Source: an uncultured Oscillospiraceae bacterium
Lineage (GTDB): Bacteria > Bacillota > Clostridia > Oscillospirales > Oscillospiraceae
DNA: 64,000 nucleotides
Direction of reading: 5' to 3'
Assembly: GCA_947624065.1 (NCBI GenBank)
Contig: CANQIO010000003.1
Coordinates: forward strand, 27,623-91,622
In this document: positions 16,737 to 28,187 of the stretch, piece by piece
How the letters are laid out: each line of letters begins with the position of its first letter
How positions within the stretch are numbered: the first letter of the stretch is position 1
The notes under the pieces: generated by a model
The model's database searches: none
The model's input: only the letters and a program-made list of their open reading frames with translations
Told to the model about the DNA's origin: nothing
Program-made: the position numbers and the translations under genes

Positions 16737-19402
16737 GGCTGTTCGGCTACTATGCCTTGCACACCTTCAAAAACCAGCTGAAAAAGCTGTTCAAGACCTG
16801 GGTGCTGGTATTTTTGCTGGTGTGCGCGCTGCTGGGCGGGTTCATCGGCTTTTTCGCCGCCTCCCTGTCCGACGACGGGCCGGAGGACGCCCCTTACGGG
16901 GAAGAGTTCGCGGAGGCGCTGCCCCCGGAGGAAGAGGACGTTTCCCTCGCCCTTGGCGCGGACACGGCCCAGCTCGGGGAGCTGATCGCGGGCGTGCTGG
17001 TCCTGGGGCTGTTCCTCTTCATGGCCATGGGCGCGGACAAGAACGGCAGCCGCATCTTTCTGCCTGCGGACGTGAACATCCTGTTCCCCTCCCCCATGCG
17101 GCCCCAGGCGGTGCTGCTGTTCCGGCTGGCCACCCAGCTGGGCGTGTCGCTGCTGGCAGGGTTCTATCTGCTGATGCAGCTGCCCAACCTGGTGGACAAC
17201 CTGGGGATGAGTGTGTGGAGCGCGCTGACGCTGGTGGCGGCCTTCTGCGCCGCCGTGCTGACAGGCACGCTGATCCGGGTGCTGCTGTACATCCTGGCGG
17301 CCACCTATCCCGCCGTGAAGCGGGCGCTGCGCCCGGCGGTGTACGCGATCCTCGTCCTGCTGGCCGGGGGCTTTCTGGCCGCCCGGACGGGAGGGCGGGA
17401 CCTGCTGCAGGCCGCTCTCCGCTTCTTCAACGCGCCTCTGACCCGCCATATCCCCTTCTGGGGCTGGCTGAAGGCCGCCTGCGGCTGCGCCATCGCGGGC
17501 CGGCTGGGGGCCAGCGCCGTCTATATGGCCGTGACGCTCCTGGGCGGGGCGGCGCTGGTGCTGGTCATCTGGCGCATCCGGGCAGATTTCTATGAGGACG
17601 CCATGGCCAAGAGCGAGGAGACCGCCGAGCTGCTGGCCAGAGCCCAGTCGGAAAAGGGCGCCGGCATGGCGGTCCGGCGGAAAAAGGACCGGAGCGGCCG
17701 GCTCCGCCGGGACGGCATGCGCCACGGCGCGGGGGCCAACGTGTTCTTTTTCAAGGCCATGTATAACCGCTTCCGCTTCGCCCATCTGGGCTTTCTCACC
17801 AAGACCCTGGAGTTCTATCTGGCGGCGGCGCTGGCGGTGGGGCTGCTCCTGCGCCGGACCGGGACGGCCTCCGCCGGGGGCATCGTCTCGCTGGTGCTGG
17901 GAGGGCTGGTGTTCTTCCGGGCCCTGGGCAACAGCCTGGAGCAGGACGCCGGCATGGACAGCTTTCTTCTCATCCCGGAGAGCACCTGGGCCAAGCTCTT
18001 CTGGTCCCTGATGGGCGTCACTGCCAACTGCCTGCTGGACGTGCTGCCGGCACTGCTGGTGGGGGCGCTGGCGGCGGGGGCCAGCGTGGCCGGCACGCTG
18101 GCATGGGCCCCGCTAATCGTGGCCGTGGACTTTTACGCCACCACTGTGGGGGCTTTCATCGGCTTCTCCGTGCCCGTCAACGCGGGCAGGACCATCAAGC
18201 AGATCGTCCAAGTCATGTTCGTCTACTTTGGCCTGCTGCCGGACATCGTCATCATCGCCGTGGGCGCGGCGCGGGGCGCCATGTTCCCGGCGTCCGTCCT
18301 GGCGGCGGGGGTGAACGGGGCGCTGGGACTGGCGTTCTTCGCCCTGACGCCCCTGTTTCTGGACCCCCGCAGCCGCCCCGCTCCCATCCGGGCGGGCGCC
18401 TATACCGCGCCTTCGAGCGGCTATGCAGTTCCCGCCGCGGCCTCCCCCGCCCCGGCGGAGACCGCCGCGCCTGTCCCGGCGCCGGATCTGCCCGCCGCAA
18501 GACGGCTGTTCTCCCGGATCGGGTTCAGCGCGTTCACCATCCTGGCGCTGGGGACGGCGCTCCAGGCCGGCGCGGCGGTGCTGGCCCTCGTCCGCTGGCC
18601 CGGCCAGGACCAGCCTGGTTGGGTGATGTGGCTGGTTACGTTCCTGCCCCTGTATGCCGTCGCCATCCCCGTGGGGCTGGCGATCCTGCGCCGGGCCCCC
18701 GCCGCACCGCCGGAAAAGCGGGGCGTCACCGCCGGCCAGGCGGTCACGGCCCTGCTGGTCAGCCTGTTCATGATGTACGCCGGCAACCTGGCCGGGACTC
18801 TGATCACCGCGGCGCTCCAGGCCCTGCTGGGCGCGGAGGCCGCCAATCCCATCCTGGCCTACGCCACAGACGGCAGCGTGGTATCCAAGATCGCGGTGAT
18901 GGTGATTGCCGCCCCGCTCATCGAGGAATACCTTTTCCGCAAGACCCTCATCGACCGGATGCGCCCCTATGGGGAGAAGCTGGCGGTCATCACCTCGGCG
19001 GCGGTGTTCGGGCTGTTCCACGGGAATCTGGGGCAGCTTTTTTACGCGGCGGCCCTGGGGCTGGTGTTCGGGTATGCCTATCTGCGGACCGGCCGGCTCC
19101 GGTACAGCGTGGCGCTGCATATGCTCATCAATTTTCTGGGCAGCGTGGCGGCCCCGGCCATCCTGGAGGCCGCTGGGCCCGACGGGACTGGCCTGGCCTT
19201 GGCGGCATACAGCTACGGCATGATGGCTCTGGCCCTGGCGGGGCTGGTTCTGCTGTGCGTCCGGGGGCGGGACATCCGCTTCGCCCCGGCGGAGTGGGAG
19301 CTGCCCCGGGGCAGCCGGTTCCGGACCGTGTGGCTGAATCCGGGGATGCTGCTGTTTTTCGCCCTGTGCCTGGTATCCATCGCGCTGACCTTCGTGGTTT
19401 GA
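16733..19402 (+). CDS. ABC exporter permease fused to a C-terminal CPBP intramembrane metalloprotease domain
   Basis: Start ATG 16733 overlaps the ATPase stop; multi-TM; C-term EEYLFRKTLIDRM...AAVFGLFHGNLGQ...SVALHMLINFLGS (CPBP motifs). Confidence 0.88.
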   Translation: MRLFGYYALHTFKNQLKKLFKTWVLVFLLVCALLGGFIGFFAASLSDDGPEDAPYGEEFAEALPPEEEDVSLALGADTAQLGELIAGVLVLGLFLFMAMGADKNGSRIFLPADVNILFPSPMRPQAVLLFRLATQLGVSLLAGFYLLMQLPNLVDNLGMSVWSALTLVAAFCAAVLTGTLIRVLLYILAATYPAVKRALRPAVYAILVLLAGGFLAARTGGRDLLQAALRFFNAPLTRHIPFWGWLKAACGCAIAGRLGASAVYMAVTLLGGAALVLVIWRIRADFYEDAMAKSEETAELLARAQSEKGAGMAVRRKKDRSGRLRRDGMRHGAGANVFFFKAMYNRFRFAHLGFLTKTLEFYLAAALAVGLLLRRTGTASAGGIVSLVLGGLVFFRALGNSLEQDAGMDSFLLIPESTWAKLFWSLMGVTANCLLDVLPALLVGALAAGASVAGTLAWAPLIVAVDFYATTVGAFIGFSVPVNAGRTIKQIVQVMFVYFGLLPDIVIIAVGAARGAMFPASVLAAGVNGALGLAFFALTPLFLDPRSRPAPIRAGAYTAPSSGYAVPAAASPAPAETAAPVPAPDLPAARRLFSRIGFSAFTILALGTALQAGAAVLALVRWPGQDQPGWVMWLVTFLPLYAVAIPVGLAILRRAPAAPPEKRGVTAGQAVTALLVSLFMMYAGNLAGTLITAALQALLGAEAANPILAYATDGSVVSKIAVMVIAAPLIEEYLFRKTLIDRMRPYGEKLAVITSAAVFGLFHGNLGQLFYAAALGLVFGYAYLRTGRLRYSVALHMLINFLGSVAAPAILEAAGPDGTGLALAAYSYGMMALALAGLVLLCVRGRDIRFAPAEWELPRGSRFRTVWLNPGMLLFFALCLVSIALTFVV

Positions 19403-19409
19403 AAAAATA

Positions 19410-19445
19410 GAGAATGGCCCGGGACCGAGGTCCCGGGCCATTTCA
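19410..19445. terminator. Bidirectional intrinsic terminator
   Basis: AATGGCCCGGGACcgagGTCCCGGGCCATT between convergent genes. Confidence 0.85.
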
Positions 19446-19452
19446 TTTATCC

Positions 19453-20469
19453 TTATCTCGTCCGAAAACGGTACACCGTCTCGGTGTGGAGCGGCTGTCC
19501 CGCCCGGAGCACCGGGGAGGGGAAGCCCCAGCAGTTCATGCCGTTGGGAAAAAGCTGTGTCTCCAGGCACACCGCCCCCCGCGGCCCCATGACCGCGCCG
19601 CCCTTGCCGGGCCGGTCGGACAGGCCGTTGGCGGTATAGACCTGCATCCCCGGCAGGTCCGTCTCCGTCTCCATGATGAGCCTCTCCCCGGTGAGCACCG
19701 CCGCCCGCCGGCCGCAGAGCACGTAGTTGTGGTCGTAGCCGCCGGCCAGGCGCAGCTGCCCGCAGTCCGCGCCGATGTCCCGGCCGATGGGCTTGGGCTC
19801 CCGGAAATCGAAGGGCGTGCCCGCCACGTCCAGGAGCCGCCCCGTGGGCAGGCAGCCGCCGTCGTTCTCGCAAAAGCGCTCGGCGAACACCTGCAGCGTG
19901 TGGTCCAGCACGGAGCCCGCGCCGTTCAGATTGAAGTATGTGTGGTTGGTCAGGTTCACCAGGGTGTCCCGGTCGCTCACCGCGTCATAGGCGATGCGCA
20001 GCGCATCGTCCTCCGTGAGGGAGAACGTGACCGACACCTGCAGCGCGCCGGGATATCCCTCCTCTCCATCCGGGGACAGCCGGGAGCATACCAGCGCGTC
20101 CCCCCGCGGCTCCGCGCGCCAGAGATACCGGTCGAACCCCCGGACGCCGCCGTGGAGATGGTTCTCTCCGTTGTTTTTCGCCAAAACATATTCCGTCCCG
20201 TTCAGGGAGAAACGGGCCCCGCCGATGCGGTTGCCCACCCGGCCGATGGTGGCGCCCAAGTGGCCGTCGCCGGCCTCGTATTCGGCCACGGTGTCGTAGC
20301 CCAGGGCCACGTCGACGGCGCCGCCGGTCCCGTCGGGGACCTCCAGCGCCTGGATGGTGGCGCCGTAGTCCAGCACGGTGACGGCCATGCCCCGGCCGTT
20401 CTCCAGCCGCCAGGCCGTGACGGCCTCACCGGCCGCCGTGCGACCGAAGGGGAAGTTGGAAACTGCCAT
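19453..20469 (-). CDS. galM: Aldose 1-epimerase (galactose mutarotase)
   Basis: GATIQALEVPD, GNRIGGARFSLNG, NNGENHLHGGVRGFD, NLTNHTYFNLNG. Confidence 0.95.
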   Translation of the reverse strand: MAVSNFPFGRTAAGEAVTAWRLENGRGMAVTVLDYGATIQALEVPDGTGGAVDVALGYDTVAEYEAGDGHLGATIGRVGNRIGGARFSLNGTEYVLAKNNGENHLHGGVRGFDRYLWRAEPRGDALVCSRLSPDGEEGYPGALQVSVTFSLTEDDALRIAYDAVSDRDTLVNLTNHTYFNLNGAGSVLDHTLQVFAERFCENDGGCLPTGRLLDVAGTPFDFREPKPIGRDIGADCGQLRLAGGYDHNYVLCGRRAAVLTGERLIMETETDLPGMQVYTANGLSDRPGKGGAVMGPRGAVCLETQLFPNGMNCWGFPSPVLRAGQPLHTETVYRFRTR

Positions 20470-20498
20470 GGTTGAAGCCTCCTTCTCGCGATTTATCC

Positions 20499-20540
20499 TA
20501 TCATAGCATGTTGCGCAAAACCGTGCAACATGCTATGATA
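20499..20540. promoter_or_regulatory. Perfect 16-bp inverted repeat carrying overlapping divergent promoters (galM / fRMsr)
   Basis: TATCATAGCATGTTGC-gcaaaaccgt-GCAACATGCTATGATA; each arm holds a TATGAT -10 with a TTGCRC -35 at 17-nt spacing on its own strand. Confidence 0.75.
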
Positions 20541-20571
20541 ATGGCTGCAGCAATATGGACGGAGGGGACAA

Positions 20572-21042
20572 ATGAGCTATATCGAAGTGGAATATCCCAA
20601 GGACAAGACGGCGTTCTATGCCCTGCTGCGGGAGCAGCTGGCGCTGTACCTGGCCGACGAGACGGACCGGACAGCCCGGCTGGCCAACGCCTCCGCCGTC
20701 ATCGCCCAGGCGTTCCCGGACGCCAACTGGGTGGGCTTTTATCTGGTGGACGGGGACACTCTGGCGGTGGGGCCGTTCCAGGGCAAGCCCGCCGTCAGCC
20801 GCATCGGCTTCGGCAAGGGGGTGTGCGGCACGGCCTGGGCCCAGCGGAAAGCCCAGGTGGTGGAGGAAGTATCCTGCTTTGCCGGGCACATCGCCTGCGA
20901 CTGCAACACCCACTCCGAGATCGTGATCCCCCTGTGGGACGGGGATCGGATATGGGGCGTGCTGGACATGGACAGCGTCCTGCCGGGCCATTTTACCGAG
21001 GCCGACCGCGCGGGACTGGAGGAGGCCGTCCGGCTGCTGTAA
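20572..21042 (+). CDS. msrC: GAF-domain free-methionine-(R)-sulfoxide reductase
   Basis: NWVGFYLVDGDTLAVGPFQGKPA...GKGVCGTAW...HIACDCNTHSEIVIPLW. Confidence 0.88.
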   Translation: MSYIEVEYPKDKTAFYALLREQLALYLADETDRTARLANASAVIAQAFPDANWVGFYLVDGDTLAVGPFQGKPAVSRIGFGKGVCGTAWAQRKAQVVEEVSCFAGHIACDCNTHSEIVIPLWDGDRIWGVLDMDSVLPGHFTEADRAGLEEAVRLL

Positions 21043-21053
21043 AACATGAGAAG

Positions 21054-21078
21054 GGCGCGGAGCGTACGCTCCGCGCCC
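21054..21078. terminator. Bidirectional hairpin terminator
   Basis: GGGCGCGGAGCgtacGCTCCGCGCCC between convergent genes. Confidence 0.7.
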
Positions 21079-21083
21079 GAGCT

Positions 21084-22867
<1,784 letters not shown>

Positions 22868-22871
<4 letters not shown>

Positions 22872-23170
22872 AGATAGCTCTCCGCCTGATCCGCGATCTG
22901 CCGCAGCTGGGCCGCCAGCTGCCGGATGTTCTCCGGGGCCAGCCTGGCCCCGGCCTCGTCGCCGGTGCGCCCCAGCAAAAAGTCCGCCGTCACGCCGTAG
23001 TAATCACAGGCCCGGCATACAAAGGCCAGTCCCGGCTCCCGTGCGCCGTTCTCATAGTGGCTCAAAAGCGCCTGGCTGATCAGCAGGTCCGCCGCCGCTT
23101 TCCGCTGGCTGACCCCTTTTTCCCGCCGCAGCCGGCTCAGATTCGCGCAGAATTGCCGCTCGTTCATCAC
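22868..23170 (-). CDS. XRE-family regulator translationally coupled to lepA
   Basis: [38 protein letters not shown]; 4-nt overlap with lepA. Confidence 0.88.
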
Positions 23171-23343
23171 GCTGCCTCGTTTCCCAATTGATAACTTTTT
23201 GTATTATACACGTCCGGGCAAAATTTGTAAACACAAACTTGAAAATTCCCCCTATGCGTGCTATCATAGTTTTACTGTGATGCGAGCCGGCCTGTGTGGC
23301 TCGCGCTTTATTATGATTTCAGATCAAGAGAGGAGAAAGCGAC

Positions 23344-24327
23344 ATGTTCCAGAAGCTCATCGATTCCCTGCGGGCCCGTCCCCGCAAAATCGTCTTCACC
23401 GAAGGCAACGACCCCCGCATCCTGGAGGCGGCTGCCCGCCTGCTGTCCGGCACGTTTTTGACCCCCATCCTGATGGGCAACGAGCTGGAGATCCTCACCG
23501 CCGCCCAGAAGGCCGGCTTCAACATCCGCGGCGCCACGATCATCGACCCCAAGACCTACCATGACACCGAGGCCATGGTCCAGAAGATGGTGGAGCTGCG
23601 CCACGGCAAGATGACCGAGGAGCAGTGCCGGGAGGCCCTGCAGCACCGCAACTACTTCGGCACCATGCTGGTGGCCATGGGCCACGCCGACGCCCTGCTG
23701 GGCGGCGCGACTTATTCCACCGCCGACACGGTCCGTCCCGCCCTGCAGCTGATCAAGACCAAGCCGGGCAACAAGATCGTCTCCTCCTGCTTCATCATGG
23801 TCAAGCCCTCCCCCACCGGTGACAACACCGTCCTGGCCATGGGCGACTGCGCCATCAACATCCACCCCTCCGAGGACGACCTGGTGGAGATCGCCACCGA
23901 GACCATCAAGTGCGGCCGCCTGTTCGGCATCGACCCGAAGGTCGCCTTCCTCAGCTACTCCACCTTCGGCTCCGGCAAGGGCGACGACGTGGACAAGATG
24001 AGCCATGCCGCCGAGCGGGTGAAGGCCATCATGCCCAGCGTTCCCATCACCGGCGAGATCCAGTTCGACGCCGCCGTGAGCCCCCGTGTGGCCCACACCA
24101 AGTGCCCGGACGACCGGGTGGCCGGCTATGCCAACGTGTTCATCTTCCCGGACATCAACGCCGGCAACATCGGCTACAAGATCGCCCAGCGGCTGGGCGG
24201 CTTCGACGCCTACGGCCCCATCCTGTGCGGCCTGAACGCCCCCATCAACGACCTGAGCCGTGGCTGCAACGCCGAGGAGGTCTACTCCATGGCCATCATC
24301 ACCGCCGCCCAGGCCAACATGGTCTGA
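23344..24327 (+). CDS. pta: Phosphate acetyltransferase
   Basis: VFTEGNDPRILEAA...GGATYSTADTVRPALQLI...VAFLSYSTFGSGKG...GPILCGLNAPINDLSRGC. Confidence 0.95.
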   Translation: MFQKLIDSLRARPRKIVFTEGNDPRILEAAARLLSGTFLTPILMGNELEILTAAQKAGFNIRGATIIDPKTYHDTEAMVQKMVELRHGKMTEEQCREALQHRNYFGTMLVAMGHADALLGGATYSTADTVRPALQLIKTKPGNKIVSSCFIMVKPSPTGDNTVLAMGDCAINIHPSEDDLVEIATETIKCGRLFGIDPKVAFLSYSTFGSGKGDDVDKMSHAAERVKAIMPSVPITGEIQFDAAVSPRVAHTKCPDDRVAGYANVFIFPDINAGNIGYKIAQRLGGFDAYGPILCGLNAPINDLSRGCNAEEVYSMAIITAAQANMV

Positions 24328-24341
24328 ACAAAAACATACGC

Positions 24342-24364
24342 GGGCGCGTCCAAAGGACGCGCCC
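24342..24364 (+). terminator. Intrinsic terminator after pta
   Basis: GGGCGCGTCCaaaGGACGCGCCCATTTTC. Confidence 0.75.
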
Positions 24365-24457
24365 ATTTTCTATGAAAACGCTCCCCTGTCCAAACGGGCA
24401 GGGGAGCTACACTGCCTGCGGCCGGGATGACCTCGGCCGCGGTCAGGTGGGGGGCGT

Positions 24458-27400
24458 TTACCCGCGGACGACCTCGAACCAGATCTGGTCCACGTCCTCC
24501 GGCAGGTTTTCCACGGAGAAGTAATGCAGCTCGTTGTTCTCCACCTTGCCCACGCTGGCATAGGGGCTCAGGCTCTTCAGCTTATAGCCGTACTTCAGGT
24601 TGAAGAAGTTCTCCGCCATGTGGTAGGAGGCAAGGCTGCCGCTGTCGTCCAGGAACACGAACCGGGAAGCCCCGTCGCCCGTGCGGCTGCCGCCCAGCGG
24701 GTCGGTGATGGTGGCCTTCAGCACCCGGGGCGCGTCCCTGCCGGAGACCATGGACATCTCCACGTCCTCGCCGGGGACTAGCTCCAGGGTGTAGTACAGT
24801 CCGCAGTGGATGTTATCGCCGTCGGGGCTCAGACCGTAGCCGCCGTCGTAGCCGGGACACCGGATGCCGTAGCCGAACTGCACATACACGAACACGGTCA
24901 GGGACACGTCCTGCTCATAGGCGCTGACTTCCACGGAGCGGAGCCCTTCGGGGACGACGTCGTGGATGATCACCTTGCCGCCGCCGCGCAGAGTGTGGGT
25001 GTAGGTACTGCCGTCGATGACGGGGTCGTATGCCTCGTGATAGAATGCGCCGCTGTACTCATGGAGGAACTCTCCCGTCTGGCGGCCGCAGTGGTCGCAC
25101 CAGGCATCCAGGGCCGGGCCGGAGGAGAAGTCCGCCACCTGCGGGGAATCGGGCTTGGTCTTGGTCAGGCTGGCGGTGGGCACATAGCCGGTGTGGTCCC
25201 AGCCGGTGAAGCCGTCCCAGTCGTATTCGTGGTACACCACCGGGGTCCAGCCGTTCTCGTCGGGGCCCAGGCGGGACACCTCATAGGCGTTGCCGATGGT
25301 GTAGACCACGTCGTATCCCATCCCCGGACCAGAGCGCATGCGGGTCCCCCACTCATGGCACCACAGGATGTCCTCGCCGGAGCGGTCCAGATCCCAGAAG
25401 GTCTCGGACCACTGCTGCATGAACTTGTCGTGATCGGTGCCGTTGTCATAGACGCCCGGGTCGACGTCCGTCCGCTTGGGCGCGATGAGCCTGGGATTAT
25501 CCAGGTTCCGGGCGGCGTGGGTCACGTTCTGGCTCACGGCCTGTTCCTGGAAAGCGGCGGCGGTCTGGGTCTGCACGTTCTCCGTCTGCACGCTCTCGGG
25601 CTGCTCGGTCTGCGGCTGTTTGGCCGGGTCCGTGGGATACACGCCCACCAGCTCCTGATACCGCAGCAGCATGGCGCATACCTCCGCGCGGGTGGCCGAG
25701 CTGCCGGGCCGGACGAAGCCGTTGCCGTCGCCGGTGAGAATGCCGTAATCCAGGGCCCACTCCATGGCCGTCGTGGCATAGGCGCTGACCGCGCCGCCGT
25801 CGCTGTAACCGGCCAGATGGCCGCCGGTGAAAGCGGTGGGCTGGCCCGCCATGCGGTACAGGATCACCGCCAGCTGTTCTCTTGTGACGGGGTCATCGGG
25901 CGCGAAGCTGGAGGCGGACACGCCGTTCACCGCGCCCACATAGGCGCCCCAGGCCACCGCGTCCCTGTAATATGTGTCCGAAACATCTGCAAAGCTGCTG
26001 CCCCCGCCCACGCTGGGGGAGCCGGCCTGTCGGTAGATCATGGTCACGGTCTGGGCTCTGGTGGCGGCAAGGTCGGGGCTGAAAATGCCGTCGCCGGTAC
26101 CGGAGACGATCCCGGAGGCATAGGCCCGCTCGACCAGGGGCTTATACCAGCTGCTGTCGGGCACGTCCCGGAAGATGCCGGTGGCCGCCATGCCCTGGGA
26201 GATCACCGTCATGACCAGGCCCTGGGAGTCCAAGGGAACGTCCACCGTCACCAGCAGCAAGCCGTTCTCCTGTTCCTGGGCAGAGCGCACGCTGCCGCCG
26301 GACAGGACGTTGACGGTGCAGTCCTTTTGCACCTCCAGCTCCACCTGCGCGGGCCCCGCGGCGGGGCACTCGGACGCCAGGCGCAGCCCGGAGAACAGTC
26401 CCTGGGCGGACGCCTCGTCCAGATTGGCGATGGACAGGGGGATGGCCGCGGGCAGCGTGGTCTCCGCGGGGACCACCTCCACGGTCACGGTGCCGCTGGC
26501 GGGCAGCTGCACGCCAAAGCTGTGGCTCCAGAACTCCAGGCCCGTGGTCCGCCAGCCGGTCAGGCCGCCGCCGGCGTCATAGCTCTCCTGCTGCTCCCGC
26601 ACGGCCAGGGTCTCGCCGGTATCGCTGCCGCCGCTGACCCGGATGGCGTAGCCGGGAGCCAGCTCCACGGCCAGCGCCGAGCCCGCCTGCATGGACACCT
26701 CGCTGGGGATGCCGTCGGTGGGGACGGTCTCGCCGTCATAATAGAGCCCATCCCGGCGCACGGTGCAGGCCCGGCCGTTCACGTCCACGCCCTGGATGCT
26801 CTTCACGGCCTCCACGGCCCCGGAGACGGCCAGCACCGGGCCTCCCGCCGCCGCCTGGGTCACCGGTTCATAGCTCTCGCCCGGGCGCACCGCCGCGATC
26901 ACGAACCTTTCCGCGCCCAGGTCCACATGGAGCACATAGCTGGTGGAACCGGCCGGCACGAAGGCCGCGCCGGGACCGGCGGGAGCGCTTGTTTCGGCGA
27001 TATAGCCGCCTTCCAGCACCTGGATCTCGTACCCAGGGCCGGTCCAGACTTCAAACGTGCCGCCGGAGATCGCCGTATCGGCCGCAGCCCAGGCGTACTG
27101 CCCGTCGCCAGTGCTGCCGCCGCCCACGATGACGCCGCCGTCCCAGTCCTCGTTGTAGAACGTGAAAGGTATCTGCGTCGGGGCAGTGCTGCCGGCGGCC
27201 GCCGCCGTGATGGTCACGGTCCCGCTGGCCGGGGCCTGCACGGCCACCCGCCGGAAGGAGATGAGCTCACCCGCCCCCGTGGGGAAAGAATGGAACTCGT
27301 TTTCGCTCACAGCGCCGTTGTCCACTGTGATGTCATAGGCAGTGTTCATATATACCGCCAGCTCCGTGCCCGGCGCAACGGTGAACTGGAGGGGAAAGCC

Positions 27401-27847
27401 CGACTGGCTCACCCACACGACGCCCTCCGGGGCGTTGTAGCTGATGCCGTTCCCATCCACCGTATAGCAGCGGGTGTTGTCCGGGGACAGATATGTGATG
27501 TTCTCGATCTGATCCACCGACCCGGCCAGCGTCACCGTCACGCCCTGCTCTGCCGCGGCGGGCATGGGCTCTTCAGGGACCGTCTCCGTCTCGGCCTGGG
27601 CGGTGATGTCATCGGCCGGCACGTCGATCGTCTCGGTCCCGCTGTCCGGCAGCAGGATGTCCATGGGGGGCTCCTCCGCCGGAGTCGGCTCCGCGAGCGC
27701 TTCCTCCGCCGGGGGCAGCTCCGCGGGCAGGACCTCCTCCGTCTCGGCCTGGGGCGGGGCCTCTTCCCCCTCCGCCGCCAGGGCGGGGATGGGGGCCGCC
27801 AGCGCCAGCAGCAGCGCCAAAATGATACTCATGCTCTTTTTCAACAT
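24458..27847 (-). CDS. Large S-layer-homology (SLH) secreted protein with SH3b-like segment
   Basis: Signal peptide MLKKSMSIILALLLALAAPIPALAA; SLH repeats FRDVPDSSWYKPLVERAYASGIVSGTGDGIFSPDLAATRAQTVTMIYR etc.; RMRSGPGMGYDVVYTI SH3b-like. Confidence 0.88.
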   Translation of the reverse strand: MLKKSMSIILALLLALAAPIPALAAEGEEAPPQAETEEVLPAELPPAEEALAEPTPAEEPPMDILLPDSGTETIDVPADDITAQAETETVPEEPMPAAAEQGVTVTLAGSVDQIENITYLSPDNTRCYTVDGNGISYNAPEGVVWVSQSGFPLQFTVAPGTELAVYMNTAYDITVDNGAVSENEFHSFPTGAGELISFRRVAVQAPASGTVTITAAAAGSTAPTQIPFTFYNEDWDGGVIVGGGSTGDGQYAWAAADTAISGGTFEVWTGPGYEIQVLEGGYIAETSAPAGPGAAFVPAGSTSYVLHVDLGAERFVIAAVRPGESYEPVTQAAAGGPVLAVSGAVEAVKSIQGVDVNGRACTVRRDGLYYDGETVPTDGIPSEVSMQAGSALAVELAPGYAIRVSGGSDTGETLAVREQQESYDAGGGLTGWRTTGLEFWSHSFGVQLPASGTVTVEVVPAETTLPAAIPLSIANLDEASAQGLFSGLRLASECPAAGPAQVELEVQKDCTVNVLSGGSVRSAQEQENGLLLVTVDVPLDSQGLVMTVISQGMAATGIFRDVPDSSWYKPLVERAYASGIVSGTGDGIFSPDLAATRAQTVTMIYRQAGSPSVGGGSSFADVSDTYYRDAVAWGAYVGAVNGVSASSFAPDDPVTREQLAVILYRMAGQPTAFTGGHLAGYSDGGAVSAYATTAMEWALDYGILTGDGNGFVRPGSSATRAEVCAMLLRYQELVGVYPTDPAKQPQTEQPESVQTENVQTQTAAAFQEQAVSQNVTHAARNLDNPRLIAPKRTDVDPGVYDNGTDHDKFMQQWSETFWDLDRSGEDILWCHEWGTRMRSGPGMGYDVVYTIGNAYEVSRLGPDENGWTPVVYHEYDWDGFTGWDHTGYVPTASLTKTKPDSPQVADFSSGPALDAWCDHCGRQTGEFLHEYSGAFYHEAYDPVIDGSTYTHTLRGGGKVIIHDVVPEGLRSVEVSAYEQDVSLTVFVYVQFGYGIRCPGYDGGYGLSPDGDNIHCGLYYTLELVPGEDVEMSMVSGRDAPRVLKATITDPLGGSRTGDGASRFVFLDDSGSLASYHMAENFFNLKYGYKLKSLSPYASVGKVENNELHYFSVENLPEDVDQIWFEVVRG

Positions 27848-27866
27848 CGTCGATCCCTCCTTCATG

Positions 27867-28187
27867 TCATCGGATCAGTCTGATCAGTTCCCGCAGCAGG
27901 CCCTTGGGCAGCAGCATCGCCGCGCCCATCAGCGCCGTCGCCGCCGCGGCCTTTCCCGGCCGGCGGCGCAAAAGCGGCGGCAGGGCCCCGCAGGATACGC
28001 TCTTTGTCCGGCGGATGGCCAGCTGACACCGGTTCTCCGCCTCCTTGGGCACGGCGGCGTCCGGGTCGGCCTGCAGGGCCTCGTTCTCCCGCTCCAGCCT
28101 CCTGCCCTCTTCCCGGGCAAGCTCCCGAAGGAGCTCCCCCAGAAGAGCTTCCTCACGGGCTTCCCGCGTCATGTCACGATTCGTCAT
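27867..28187 (-). CDS. Small protein with C-terminal hydrophobic segment, between ECF sigma and SLH genes; possible sigma-linked regulator
   Basis: MTNRDMTREAREEALLGELLRELAREEGRR...AAAATALMGAAMLLPKGLLRELIRLIR; overlaps the sigma gene end. Confidence 0.6.
   Translation of the reverse strand: MTNRDMTREAREEALLGELLRELAREEGRRLERENEALQADPDAAVPKEAENRCQLAIRRTKSVSCGALPPLLRRRPGKAAAATALMGAAMLLPKGLLRELIRLIR

Noticed and set aside
15999-19402. Lantibiotic/bacteriocin self-immunity locus from ABC plus CPBP
   Set aside because: No precursor peptide or modification enzyme next to it; the fusion alone does not support that call.
23282-23304. Riboswitch in the pta 5' UTR
   Set aside because: Only a simple GCGAGCC/GGCTCGC hairpin; no known riboswitch core recognised.
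24806-27883. 1025-aa plus-strand ORF
   Set aside because: Antisense to the SLH protein gene, which has a signal peptide and clear SLH repeats; low-complexity shadow composition.
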